This document shows, piece by piece, positions 1 to 5,072 of a stretch of 11,336 nucleotides of DNA. The stretch spans positions 1 through 11,336 of the forward strand of contig LCBU01000010.1 of assembly GCA_000997405.1 (NCBI GenBank). Reading direction: 5' to 3'. This DNA is from Candidatus Woesebacteria bacterium GW2011_GWA1_41_7. GTDB lineage: Bacteria > Patescibacteriota > Microgenomatia > UBA8517. Each line of letters opens with the position of its first letter. The first letter of the stretch is position 1. The position numbers were made by a program, and so were the translations under genes. Under the pieces are notes generated by a model, which did not search any database, was not told the origin of the DNA, and saw only the letters and a program-made list of their open reading frames with translations.

Positions 1-174
1 TTGAAGGCCATTGGAATGATAGGTTTTAAGCCTGATCTCCCCTTTGATGGTTATTTTTTTCGGCCGGAATTTTTCAATAACCGCTTCTTCAATTTCCTGA
101 GCTGACTCTTTTTTTACCCCTAACTCTTTCAACCCGTTTTGATCGTTCAGAGATTTTGGTTCCCTGAGCACCAT
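1..174 (-). CDS. Partial open frame of unknown function, runs off the left edge
   Basis: From ATG at 174 this frame is open for 58 codons to the window edge. It overlaps the L1-like frame by 86 bp in a different phase. From about residue 20 the composition is that of a real protein, acidic then alternating (AQEIEEAVIEKF, then RPKKITIKGEIRL), with codon choice like the neighbours. An AGAAGGA sequence lies just before the ATG, and a TTG at 135 is another possible start. The upstream extension of the frame, open to about 322, is arginine- and lysine-rich and looks like the shadow of the L1 extension. I do not recognise the product. It does not look like the core of L1. The stretch ITIKGEIRLKTYHSNG faintly recalls domain 3 of archaeal initiation factor aIF2-alpha, which is only an impression. 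It may be a separate overlapping gene or the continuation of rplA after a frameshift. Confidence 0.4.
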   Translation of the reverse strand, partial: MVLREPKSLNDQNGLKELGVKKESAQEIEEAVIEKFRPKKITIKGEIRLKTYHSNGLQ

Positions 175-331
175 CTTTTCCTTCTTCAAAAATCGGGGCC
201 TCCTCTGTTGGGGAAGCTTCAACAACTTTGACTCTTTCGCCACCCTTAAGACCGGCAATATGCATCTTTTCCTGTTTCTTTTCGTTCTTGTTTTCGTCTT
301 CACCGACGAATTTTGTTTTCATTTTTCCCAT
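89..331 (-). CDS. rplA: N-terminal extension of ribosomal protein L1 (uL1), frame stops early
   Basis: The 80-codon frame starts 10 nt after the rplK stop, where rplA is expected. The product is highly charged (MGKMKTKFVG, then AGLKGGERVKVVEASP, then ERVRGKK). This pattern is what I know from the long N-terminal extensions of L1 in Patescibacteria, where an RGKKY-like motif precedes the L1 core. Here RGKK is followed by RVSSGN and a TGA at 89-91, and no L1 core is visible in any frame of the remaining bases. A run of seven A (coding strand) lies within the RGKK codons, and the open frame after it is in another phase. L1 normally forms the mobile L1 stalk and represses its own operon. This copy is a frameshifted or truncated rplA, an assembly or sequencing error, or a small stand-alone protein. 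The identity as an L1 N-terminus is by resemblance only. Confidence 0.5.
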   Translation of the reverse strand: MGKMKTKFVGEDENKNEKKQEKMHIAGLKGGERVKVVEASPTEEAPIFEEGKDGAQGTKISERSKRVERVRGKKRVSSGN

Positions 332-341
332 AATTTATATC

Positions 342-689
342 TTATTCAACTTTGACTCCCATGCTTCTGGCGGTTCCTTCGACAATTTTCATTGCAGCCT
401 CGACATCCTTGGTGTTAAGGTCGATGATCTTATCTTCTGCGATTTTTCTTACTTGGTCTTTGGAAAGTGTCCCGGCCATTTCTCTGGGAGTCTTGCCGCT
501 TCCTTTTTCAATCCCCAGGGCTTTCTTGATCATATCGGAGACCGGTGCTTTTTTAATGACAAAATCAAAGGATCTGTCTTCGTAAATAGTAATTACAGCC
601 GGAACAACTGCAGTTCCTACAGGAGGAGCGGGGGTAGCCTCGGCTGCCTTAAGGTTAATTTTGACTACTGTTTTGATCTTTTTTGCCAT
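342..689 (-). CDS. rplK: 50S ribosomal protein L11 (uL11), with internal deletion in N-terminal domain
   Basis: L11 binds the GTPase centre of 23S rRNA and takes part in EF-G, IF2 and RelA function. The 115-residue product opens with MAKKIKTVVKI, carries the APPVG motif at 21-25, and has a normal C-terminal domain (VITIYEDRSFDFV at 32-44, GSGKTPRE, EGTARSMGV at the end). Bacterial L11 is about 141 residues. Against E. coli L11 the product is collinear up to G25 and again from T26, with about 26 residues missing between, corresponding to E. coli P26-K51. That removes the GPALGQxGVNI segment and the following helices of the N-terminal domain. The frame is intact, so this is a clean 78-bp in-frame gap at 614/615. 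It is first in its operon, 10 nt before rplA, with its own promoter and a 76-nt leader. Identity is certain; whether the deletion is real is open. Confidence 0.95.
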   Translation of the reverse strand: MAKKIKTVVKINLKAAEATPAPPVGTAVVPAVITIYEDRSFDFVIKKAPVSDMIKKALGIEKGSGKTPREMAGTLSKDQVRKIAEDKIIDLNTKDVEAAMKIVEGTARSMGVKVE

Positions 690-765
690 AATATTTCTTT
701 ACGATTGCACAAGTAGAAAATTCTAATGAAGTTTCGACCTCATGTCTCCCTCAAATTTATGAGGT
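690..765 (-). promoter_or_regulatory. rplK mRNA leader with 5'-terminal hairpin, possible autoregulatory site
   Basis: The predicted transcript starts at 765 and runs 76 nt before the rplK ATG, far longer than other leaders here. It opens with ACCTCAT (765-759), which pairs with ATGAGGT (743-737) in a 7-bp stem around a 15-nt loop. The same CCTCA can instead pair with TGAGG (753-749) inside that loop, so two hairpins exclude each other. L1 is known to repress L11-L1 operons through a leader that mimics its 23S site. I could not match these bases to the known L1 target, so the regulatory role is inferred. Confidence 0.45.
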
Positions 766-771
766 AAGGCT

Positions 772-800
772 ATTATACAGTCTAATTATTCTTGAGTAAA
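772..800 (-). promoter_or_regulatory. Promoter of rplK: TTTACT-17-TATAAT
   Basis: On the minus strand a perfect -10 TATAAT (777-772) lies 17 bp from TTTACT (800-795), which has four of six bases of the -35 consensus. Transcription should begin near the A at 765. Its -35 box overlaps the -35 box of the divergent Tat lipoprotein promoter. Confidence 0.7.
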
Positions 801-820
801 GCGATAACTATGTGTAGAAT
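792..820 (+). promoter_or_regulatory. Promoter of the Tat lipoprotein gene: TTGAGT-17-TAGAAT, leaderless
   Basis: TTGAGT (792-797) and TAGAAT (815-820) are 17 bp apart. Six bases (821-826) separate the -10 box from the ATG at 827, which places the expected start of transcription on the A of the ATG. The mRNA is therefore predicted to be leaderless. Confidence 0.7.
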
Positions 821-826
821 GATTTT

Positions 827-1498
827 ATGTCTGAAGGAACGGATTTGGATAAAAAAATCAGTAGAAGGGACTTTCTAAAGATGTTGGGAATGAGCGTATC
901 TGCGGTTGCTGTTTCCCAGGTGTTATCTGCCTGTGAACGCTTCACACCCGAAGAAATGAAGATTACCTATAAAGAGATCAAAAACGGGGATTCTCTGCCT
1001 TTATATATTAGAGGTCAGGAAAAACCGGCTAATATAAACATTCAATATGCATTCCCGGATGTTGATCCGCTCCAGATTCGACAGAAAGACGGAAAGGGTG
1101 TTGCGCTTCCGTTTAAGAACGGGGAAGAGAGAGTAAGGTTTCTGGGAGAAATTGGCGACCCCACCCTTTATAAAGTGACCGGTAAAAATCCGGAATTGAG
1201 CGACGAAATAACAGTTGGTGTATATCCTAAGGTTACAGGGAATCTTATCTCACTCGATGGGAGGCACAATCTTGAATTCCACGACAATCTGTATGCTATG
1301 CCGGTAATAGTTGCTAACCAAAGCTATTTTGAGGATCAAGCTCCGTCTGAGATAAATAAAGGTGAAGGCTACAAACGTAGTGATTGGAAAGACGTCGGCC
1401 ATTTTGGCAATGGATTAATAGTTGGGACGTTGGGTGAAGACGATCGTTTTAGAATCTCGGGGTATGTATGTGATGCCAGGGCTTTGGTGTTGAAATAA
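827..1498 (+). CDS. Tat-exported lipoprotein of unknown function
   Basis: The 223-residue product carries a textbook twin-arginine signal: SRRDFLK at residues 12-18, a hydrophobic stretch to about residue 33, and a lipobox LSAC ending in C36. This predicts Tat export in folded form and lipid anchoring at C36 on the outer face of the membrane. The mature part of about 190 residues is rich in beta-type alternation and contains two cysteines (C36 and one in GYVCDAR near the end). I see no domain I can name. The start is fixed by the promoter, whose predicted +1 is the A of this ATG. The gene lies in opposite orientation between nusG and rplK, breaking a cluster that is normally continuous. Its stop directly abuts the stop of the convergent orphan gene. 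A substrate- or cofactor-binding lipoprotein is possible but unsupported. Confidence 0.85.
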   Translation: MSEGTDLDKKISRRDFLKMLGMSVSAVAVSQVLSACERFTPEEMKITYKEIKNGDSLPLYIRGQEKPANINIQYAFPDVDPLQIRQKDGKGVALPFKNGEERVRFLGEIGDPTLYKVTGKNPELSDEITVGVYPKVTGNLISLDGRHNLEFHDNLYAMPVIVANQSYFEDQAPSEINKGEGYKRSDWKDVGHFGNGLIVGTLGEDDRFRISGYVCDARALVLK

Positions 1499-1822
1499 TT
1501 ATTTCTCTTTGGGGGGGTTAAGTGATTCCTGAAGTCCAAGGAAAAAAGCAGCTTCATCTGTATTGTCTATTGTTAGCTCTTTGGTTTCTTTTTCACCCGC
1601 CGAAACAGTGTCAATAAAAAGGGTGCCTGTTCCGTCTTTTTTGGGCTCGAATCTTACAGATCCTTCTTTAATGCCTTCGCTGAAGATGTCGGAATATTGG
1701 TTCAGTTGGACAAGGTCAATACCCCTGTCCCTATAATTTTGATAGAACTGATCCCGCATTTCTTGGAAGTTAGCCCTATCCTTGTCGCTTTTGTTTAGAA
1801 GATCAGAATTACTTTCGCTCAT
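1499..1822 (-). CDS. Small hypothetical protein downstream of nusG
   Basis: A 107-residue acidic protein with no signal peptide or membrane segment. The first 50 residues are polar and helical-looking (SESNSDLLNKSDKDRANFQEMRDQFYQNYRDRG). The second half looks like a short beta sheet (SVRFEPKKDGTGTLFIDTV, then KELTIDN) closed by a helix. I do not recognise the family. It starts 26 nt after the nusG stop on the same strand with no promoter visible between, so it is probably the last gene of a secE-nusG transcript. Its stop codon directly abuts the stop of the convergent Tat lipoprotein gene. Codon use resembles the neighbours. Confidence 0.75.
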   Translation of the reverse strand: MSESNSDLLNKSDKDRANFQEMRDQFYQNYRDRGIDLVQLNQYSDIFSEGIKEGSVRFEPKKDGTGTLFIDTVSAGEKETKELTIDNTDEAAFFLGLQESLNPPKEK

Positions 1823-1848
1823 TTTAAACTTTTTGTCACCCGTTAGAT

Positions 1849-2478
1849 CTAGACTTTTTGTATTTGCAGAAAATCCAACTCCACCGGTGTTTCACGGCCA
1901 AAAATAGATACCAGAACCTTAACTTTACCTTTTTCTTCGTCGAGTTCATGGATTGTTCCCAAAAAGTCCGAGAAAGGACCATCAATAATCTTGACGGCTT
2001 CGCCGACTGAGAACTTTGTTTTGAATCTGGGGGCGGGGGAGCTTATGAACTTTTGAATATTGGTAACTTCAGCTTCGGAAAGAGGTGTCGGTTTGTTTCC
2101 GGCTCCAACGAATCCCGTAATACCCGCTGTGGTTCTTACAGCAAGCCAGGTCGGATCATCCAAGATCATTTTTACCAGTAAGTATCCGGGGAAAATCTTT
2201 TCCTTAATTGTAGCTTTCTTACCGTTTCTTATAATAACTCTGTCCTGTGTCGGAACAAGCATCTCGAAGACTCTTCCACCCAAGTTCATGGTCTCAACTC
2301 TTTGGCGAAGAGTATCCATAACACGTACTTCGTGGCCGGATGATGTGTGGACCACATACCACTTTGCTTTGGGGTCAGTGGTTTGGGAAATGACAATGTG
2401 ACCTTGGATCTTTTTACCTCCAATGCCTCTTTCTGCTACTCCTATTGCGTTTTCGGACTGATTTTTATCCTCGTTCAT
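1849..2478 (-). CDS. nusG: Transcription termination/antitermination factor NusG
   Basis: NusG binds RNA polymerase through its NGN domain and contacts S10 or Rho through its KOW domain, coupling transcription to translation or termination. The 209-residue product has a polar N-terminal tail of about 37 residues, then the NGN domain (AKWYVVHTSSGHE, IFPGYLLVKM, GITGFVGAGNKP) to about residue 145, and a C-terminal KOW domain beginning at FSVGEAVKIIDGPFSDFLGT. E. coli NusG has 181 residues and no such tail. The ATG lies 1 nt after the secE stop, so the two are translationally adjacent. There is no Shine-Dalgarno sequence, which suggests ribosomes arriving from secE. The tail holds no other ATG, so the long form is kept. 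Confidence 0.97.
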   Translation of the reverse strand: MNEDKNQSENAIGVAERGIGGKKIQGHIVISQTTDPKAKWYVVHTSSGHEVRVMDTLRQRVETMNLGGRVFEMLVPTQDRVIIRNGKKATIKEKIFPGYLLVKMILDDPTWLAVRTTAGITGFVGAGNKPTPLSEAEVTNIQKFISSPAPRFKTKFSVGEAVKIIDGPFSDFLGTIHELDEEKGKVKVLVSIFGRETPVELDFLQIQKV

Positions 2479-2479
2479 G

Positions 2480-2665
2480 CTATTTAATTAATATTTTTGT
2501 TAAAACAGTTGTAAACAAATAGTCAAACCCTCCAACATAAAGCCCGACCACCACCGAGACCAGGAAAACTACGCTAGTGAGTCTTATGACCTCATTTCTC
2601 TTTGGCCAGGTAACTTTGGAAAGTTCACTCCTTACTTCTGAAAAGAAAGTAACAACTGATTTCAT
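2480..2665 (-). CDS. secE: Preprotein translocase subunit SecE
   Basis: SecE is the essential small subunit of the SecYEG membrane channel. The 61-residue product has the minimal bacterial form: an amphipathic N-terminal helix with the conserved EVRSELSKVTWPKRNEV segment (residues 10-26), followed by one transmembrane helix (about 29-50). The length suits the single-span SecE of most bacteria, shorter than three-span E. coli SecE. It heads the secE-nusG transcript. A promoter with an extended -10 lies 10 nt upstream of the ATG, predicting a leader of about 4 nt and no Shine-Dalgarno sequence. Confidence 0.95.
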   Translation of the reverse strand: MKSVVTFFSEVRSELSKVTWPKRNEVIRLTSVVFLVSVVVGLYVGGFDYLFTTVLTKILIK

Positions 2666-2675
2666 CTAGATGTGA

Positions 2676-2704
2676 ATTGTATCAAATTATTCTGAAGCAC
2701 ACAA
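2676..2704 (-). promoter_or_regulatory. Promoter of secE-nusG: TTGTGT-17-TACAAT with extended -10
   Basis: On the minus strand TACAAT (2681-2676) is preceded by TGA, giving the extended -10 form TGnTACAAT, and lies 17 bp from TTGTGT (2704-2699). The -10 box ends 10 nt before the secE ATG, so the expected leader is about 4 nt. Confidence 0.65.
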
Positions 2705-2723
2705 GACAGATTGCCCCCTGGTG

Positions 2724-2729
2724 TATAAT
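2724..2729 (+). promoter_or_regulatory. -10 box of the orphan-rnhB pair, leaderless
   Basis: A perfect TATAAT ends five bases before the ATG at 2735, so transcription should begin at or next to the start codon. TG directly precedes the hexamer. No good -35 box is visible at 16-18 bp spacing. An in-frame TTG at 2729 would place the start inside the -10 box, so ATG 2735 is preferred. Confidence 0.6.
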
Positions 2730-2734
2730 TGGCC

Positions 2735-3124
2735 ATGGGCACAGAAGGTGAGAAAAGACCTATCCGTTTTGAGCACGAAAAGAAGCCTAACTTCAAAGTT
2801 GCCGAAGGTTCGTGGGAGTCTGTTTTGGTTGGATTAAAGGGTGAATACCCGGAAAGTGTTTTTGGTGTTGCAGATACGGATTACTGGGAGGAGATTGAAG
2901 AGAAGGCGACGATGGGTTTGAAAAAAGCCTGTTTTCAATACTTCTTGGCCGGGGTAGGGCATGTAACATTGGCCGGAAGGGTAGTAAACAGCAATCCGGC
3001 AATAAGGGTGAAAATCAGTCTTGGTGAAATGTCTACAGGAGAACGGAATGAATTAGTAGATAGATTTGCTACCTTTTTGTACGACAGATACCCCAGAAAG
3101 TATAGGGAACGGATCAAAAAATGA
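2735..3124 (+). CDS. Hypothetical protein, first gene of the rnhB transcript
   Basis: A 129-residue soluble protein without signal peptide. It starts with a charged tail of about 20 residues, has an acidic middle (ADTDYWEEIEEKA near 45-57), then a hydrophobic, mixed alpha/beta stretch (FQYFLAGVGHVTLAGRVV), and ends basic (DRYPRKYRERIKK). I do not recognise a family. Start at ATG 2735 is chosen because a TATAAT box ends five bases upstream. Its TGA overlaps the rnhB ATG in the 4-bp form ATGA, a sign of translational coupling, so it is probably expressed together with RNase HII. A role in nucleic acid metabolism would be only guilt by association. Confidence 0.75.
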   Translation: MGTEGEKRPIRFEHEKKPNFKVAEGSWESVLVGLKGEYPESVFGVADTDYWEEIEEKATMGLKKACFQYFLAGVGHVTLAGRVVNSNPAIRVKISLGEMSTGERNELVDRFATFLYDRYPRKYRERIKK

Positions 3125-3780
3125 CTCTTCCGGATTTTTCCTTCGAAAAAAGTATTTCAAAAAAGGGTTATGGAATTGTTGCCGGCGTGGATGAAGTGGG
3201 AAGAGGATCTTTTGCGGGGCCGGTAGTAGCCGGATGTGTAGCATTCCGGCAAAATCCAAATTCCGACAACCAACCTCCAAACAACATTAGAATAAACGAT
3301 AGTAAAAAGTTAAATTCCAAACAAAGGGAGCTGGCTTCCTTTTGGATAAAAAGAAATGCGTTTTGTTATGGAATCGGGTGGGCGAGCGTTACCCAAATTA
3401 ACAAACTAGGTATTAAAAAAGCCAGTGAGATAGCTTTTCGGCGTGCCATTAAAAACTGCAACAGAAGAATTGATTACTTATTAATAGATGCCTTTTACAT
3501 TCCTTATATAAAAGGTTTAAGGCGCAAAAACCAAAAGCCAATTATTAAGGGGGACACTAAGTCAGTTTCGATAGCCGCAGCATCTATTGTAGCCAAAGTT
3601 TACAGGGATAAATTGATGGACAATTTATCTAACCGACCCAAATATAAAAAATATGCTTGGGATAAAAACAAAGGCTACGGTACATTAAGCCACAGAAAAG
3701 CCATTATAAAATACGGAACCACGAGTCTGCACAGAAAAAAGTTTGTGGAAACTTTTCTTTCGGGGTTAGCCTTAGATTAA
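3121..3780 (+). CDS. rnhB: Ribonuclease HII
   Basis: RNase HII cuts the RNA strand of RNA-DNA hybrids and removes single ribonucleotides from DNA. The 219-residue product shows all family motifs: GVDEVGRGSFAGPVVAG (22-38) with D24 and E25, NDSKKL (59-64), LLIDAF with D123, and KGDTKSVSIAAASIVAKVYRD (from 143) with D145. D24, E25, D123 and D145 match the metal-binding D16, E17, D108 and D126 of the E. coli enzyme. A C-terminal NKGYGTLSHRKAI segment, typical of the family, follows. Length is normal. The ATG overlaps the preceding stop by 4 bp. The TAA stop lies in the palindrome TTAA (3777-3780), which also holds the stop of convergent rpsU. Confidence 0.97.
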   Translation: MTLPDFSFEKSISKKGYGIVAGVDEVGRGSFAGPVVAGCVAFRQNPNSDNQPPNNIRINDSKKLNSKQRELASFWIKRNAFCYGIGWASVTQINKLGIKKASEIAFRRAIKNCNRRIDYLLIDAFYIPYIKGLRRKNQKPIIKGDTKSVSIAAASIVAKVYRDKLMDNLSNRPKYKKYAWDKNKGYGTLSHRKAIIKYGTTSLHRKKFVETFLSGLALD

Positions 3781-3971
3781 TAACTCCTCTTTTTCTCGAG
3801 TTCAATAGAGTGGGCGATGCGGTACTTAGCTTCTTTTCTTCTTTCGGCCGGTTTTTTATAGTGCTCACGGTCACGATATTCTTGCATAACACCCTCAACT
3901 ATGGTCTTTTTACGAAAGCGGGCAATAAGCTTGTCATCGCTTTCTCCTTTTTTCTTTTTAATTACAAACAT
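3777..3971 (-). CDS. rpsU: 30S ribosomal protein S21 (bS21)
   Basis: S21 sits on the 30S platform next to the 3' end of 16S rRNA, close to the anti-Shine-Dalgarno bases. The 64-residue, very basic product has the family pattern: MFVIKKKKGES at the start, ARFRKKT, then EYRDREHYKKPAERRKEAKYR, and an RSY end comparable to the RLY end of E. coli S21. It is slightly shorter than the 71-residue E. coli protein, as in many bacteria. It is a single-gene unit. Its stop shares TTAA with the rnhB stop. It alone in the window has a strong Shine-Dalgarno sequence, which in some groups marks S21 autoregulation. Confidence 0.93.
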   Translation of the reverse strand: MFVIKKKKGESDDKLIARFRKKTIVEGVMQEYRDREHYKKPAERRKEAKYRIAHSIELEKKRSY

Positions 3972-3984
3972 GAATAATTAGTCG

Positions 3985-3992
3985 CCTCCTTT
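3985..3992 (-). promoter_or_regulatory. Strong Shine-Dalgarno AAAGGAGG of rpsU
   Basis: AAAGGAGG (coding strand, 3992-3985) lies 13 nt before the rpsU ATG, longer than the usual 5-9 nt. No other gene here has a comparable site at a start codon. An in-frame TAA two codons upstream of the ATG excludes a longer protein. Confidence 0.7.
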
Positions 3993-4010
3993 CTTCTCTA
4001 CTAGCTTGTA

Positions 4011-4016
4011 ATTTTA
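4011..4016 (-). promoter_or_regulatory. Possible -10 box of rpsU
   Basis: TAAAAT (coding strand, 4016-4011) matches five of six -10 bases, with a poor TTTCAA at 17 bp spacing. The start would be near 4004, giving a leader of about 33 nt that contains the Shine-Dalgarno site. Confidence 0.35.
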
Positions 4017-4024
4017 ACATATGT

Positions 4025-4030
4025 TATTAT
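4025..4030 (+). promoter_or_regulatory. Possible -10 box of gmd
   Basis: TATTAT ends eight bases before the ATG at 4039, a spacing close to the other near-leaderless units here. No convincing -35 box is seen. It lies inside the longer alternative frame from ATG 4021, which argues for the later start. Confidence 0.35.
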
Positions 4031-4038
4031 TTGTTGAA

Positions 4039-5046
4039 ATGTCTAAAAAGACGGCACTTATTACCGGAGTTACGGGACAGGACGGGTCGTATTTGGCCGA
4101 GTTTCTTTTGAAGAAAGATTACACTGTTGCAGGTATAGTCAGAAAGACTAGCAACATGGCGTATGCCAATATTTCACACATCCAGGAAGAACTTCAACTA
4201 GTTCAGGCAGATTTATTGGACCCAATTTCCATCCGCGAGGCTTTGCAGAAGGTAAAACCTGATGAGGTTTATAATTTAGCATCTCAAAGCCACCCCGCAG
4301 AAAGTTTCAGACAACCGATTCATACTGCTGAGATTACGGCAATCGGTGCACACAGGGTTCTTGATGCAACGCTCGATGTTGTTCCTAAGTCCAAGTTTTA
4401 TCAGGCCAGCTCTTCTGAGATGTTTGGTTGGGTTAGGGAAATTCCTCAAAATGAGGAAACTCCTTTCAATCCGGCAAACCCTTACGCAGCTTCAAAACTT
4501 TATGCTCATGCGATGACCAAGATTTACAGGGAAAGTTACAACATGTTTGCTGCGAACGGAATTCTTTTTAATCATGAATCACCGCGAAGGCATCTTGGTT
4601 TTGTAACCCAAAAAGTTACCTATGCCGCAGCTTGTGCAAAATTGGGTATTAAAAGTTCGGAACACCTTAATGAAGAGGGTGAGCCGATTGTTAAAAACGG
4701 AAAAGTAGCTTTGGGAAACCTTCAGGCTAAACGTGATTGGGGATTTGCCGGAGATTATGTTGAGGCTATGTGGCTTATGCTGCAACAGGACAAACCGGAC
4801 GATTTTGTAATTGGAACAGGGGAGACACATACTATTCAAGAACTTTGTGAGGAGGCTTATGGATATGTTGGATTAAATTGGAAAGATTATGTGGTAGTTG
4901 ATGAGAGGTTTGTCCGACCAACGGAAACAGGACCTTTGGTGGCAAATCCTGAAAAAGCCAAAAAGATTTTGGGTTGGACTCCAAAAACTTCATTTGAAGA
5001 GTTGGTCCGTCTCATGGTTAACGCTCAAATCGCCAGGTTGAAATAA
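4039..5046 (+). CDS. gmd: GDP-mannose 4,6-dehydratase
   Basis: Gmd is an NADP-dependent extended short-chain dehydrogenase that converts GDP-mannose to GDP-4-keto-6-deoxymannose, the precursor of GDP-fucose, GDP-rhamnose and related cell-surface sugars. The 335-residue product has the cofactor loop GVTGQDGSYLAE (10-21), the catalytic set S125, E127, Y149 and K153 (ASSSEMFG and NPYAASK), the family signature NHESPRR (178-184), and GNLQAKRDWGFAGDYVEAMW (226-245). ATG 4039 is chosen over 4021 because MSKKTALITG is the normal family start. Between the ACAKLG and GNLQAKRDWG segments there is a loop (SSEHLNEEGEPIVKNGK) that looks longer than in E. coli Gmd. The usual partner fcl (GDP-fucose synthase) is not adjacent. 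An MFS-type gene follows after 26 nt. Confidence 0.95.
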   Translation: MSKKTALITGVTGQDGSYLAEFLLKKDYTVAGIVRKTSNMAYANISHIQEELQLVQADLLDPISIREALQKVKPDEVYNLASQSHPAESFRQPIHTAEITAIGAHRVLDATLDVVPKSKFYQASSSEMFGWVREIPQNEETPFNPANPYAASKLYAHAMTKIYRESYNMFAANGILFNHESPRRHLGFVTQKVTYAAACAKLGIKSSEHLNEEGEPIVKNGKVALGNLQAKRDWGFAGDYVEAMWLMLQQDKPDDFVIGTGETHTIQELCEEAYGYVGLNWKDYVVVDERFVRPTETGPLVANPEKAKKILGWTPKTSFEELVRLMVNAQIARLK

Positions 5047-5072
5047 CTTTGTGATTGCTTCATGATTAGATT

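Noticed and set aside
89..91. TGA read as Gly or Trp to rescue the L1 frame
   Set aside because: Another TGA follows within five codons, the residues between are not L1-like, and three other genes end cleanly on TGA.
110..116. Programmed -1 ribosomal frameshift on the A7 run
   Set aside because: The -1 frame meets a stop after about 20 codons. The open continuation is in the +1 phase.
228..716. Long plus-strand open frame opposite rplK and the L1 extension
   Set aside because: Its product is a Ser/Phe/Cys-rich shadow with no domain, and the opposite strand holds clear L11.
2060..2401. Plus-strand frame opposite nusG
   Set aside because: Antisense shadow of a strongly conserved gene.
2729..2734. 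TTG at 2729 as start of the orphan before rnhB
   Set aside because: It falls on the last base of a perfect TATAAT box. ATG 2735 fits the leaderless spacing.
4021..4038. ATG at 4021 as the gmd start
   Set aside because: It adds MLLFVE before the conserved MSKKTALITG start and would overlap the likely -10 box.
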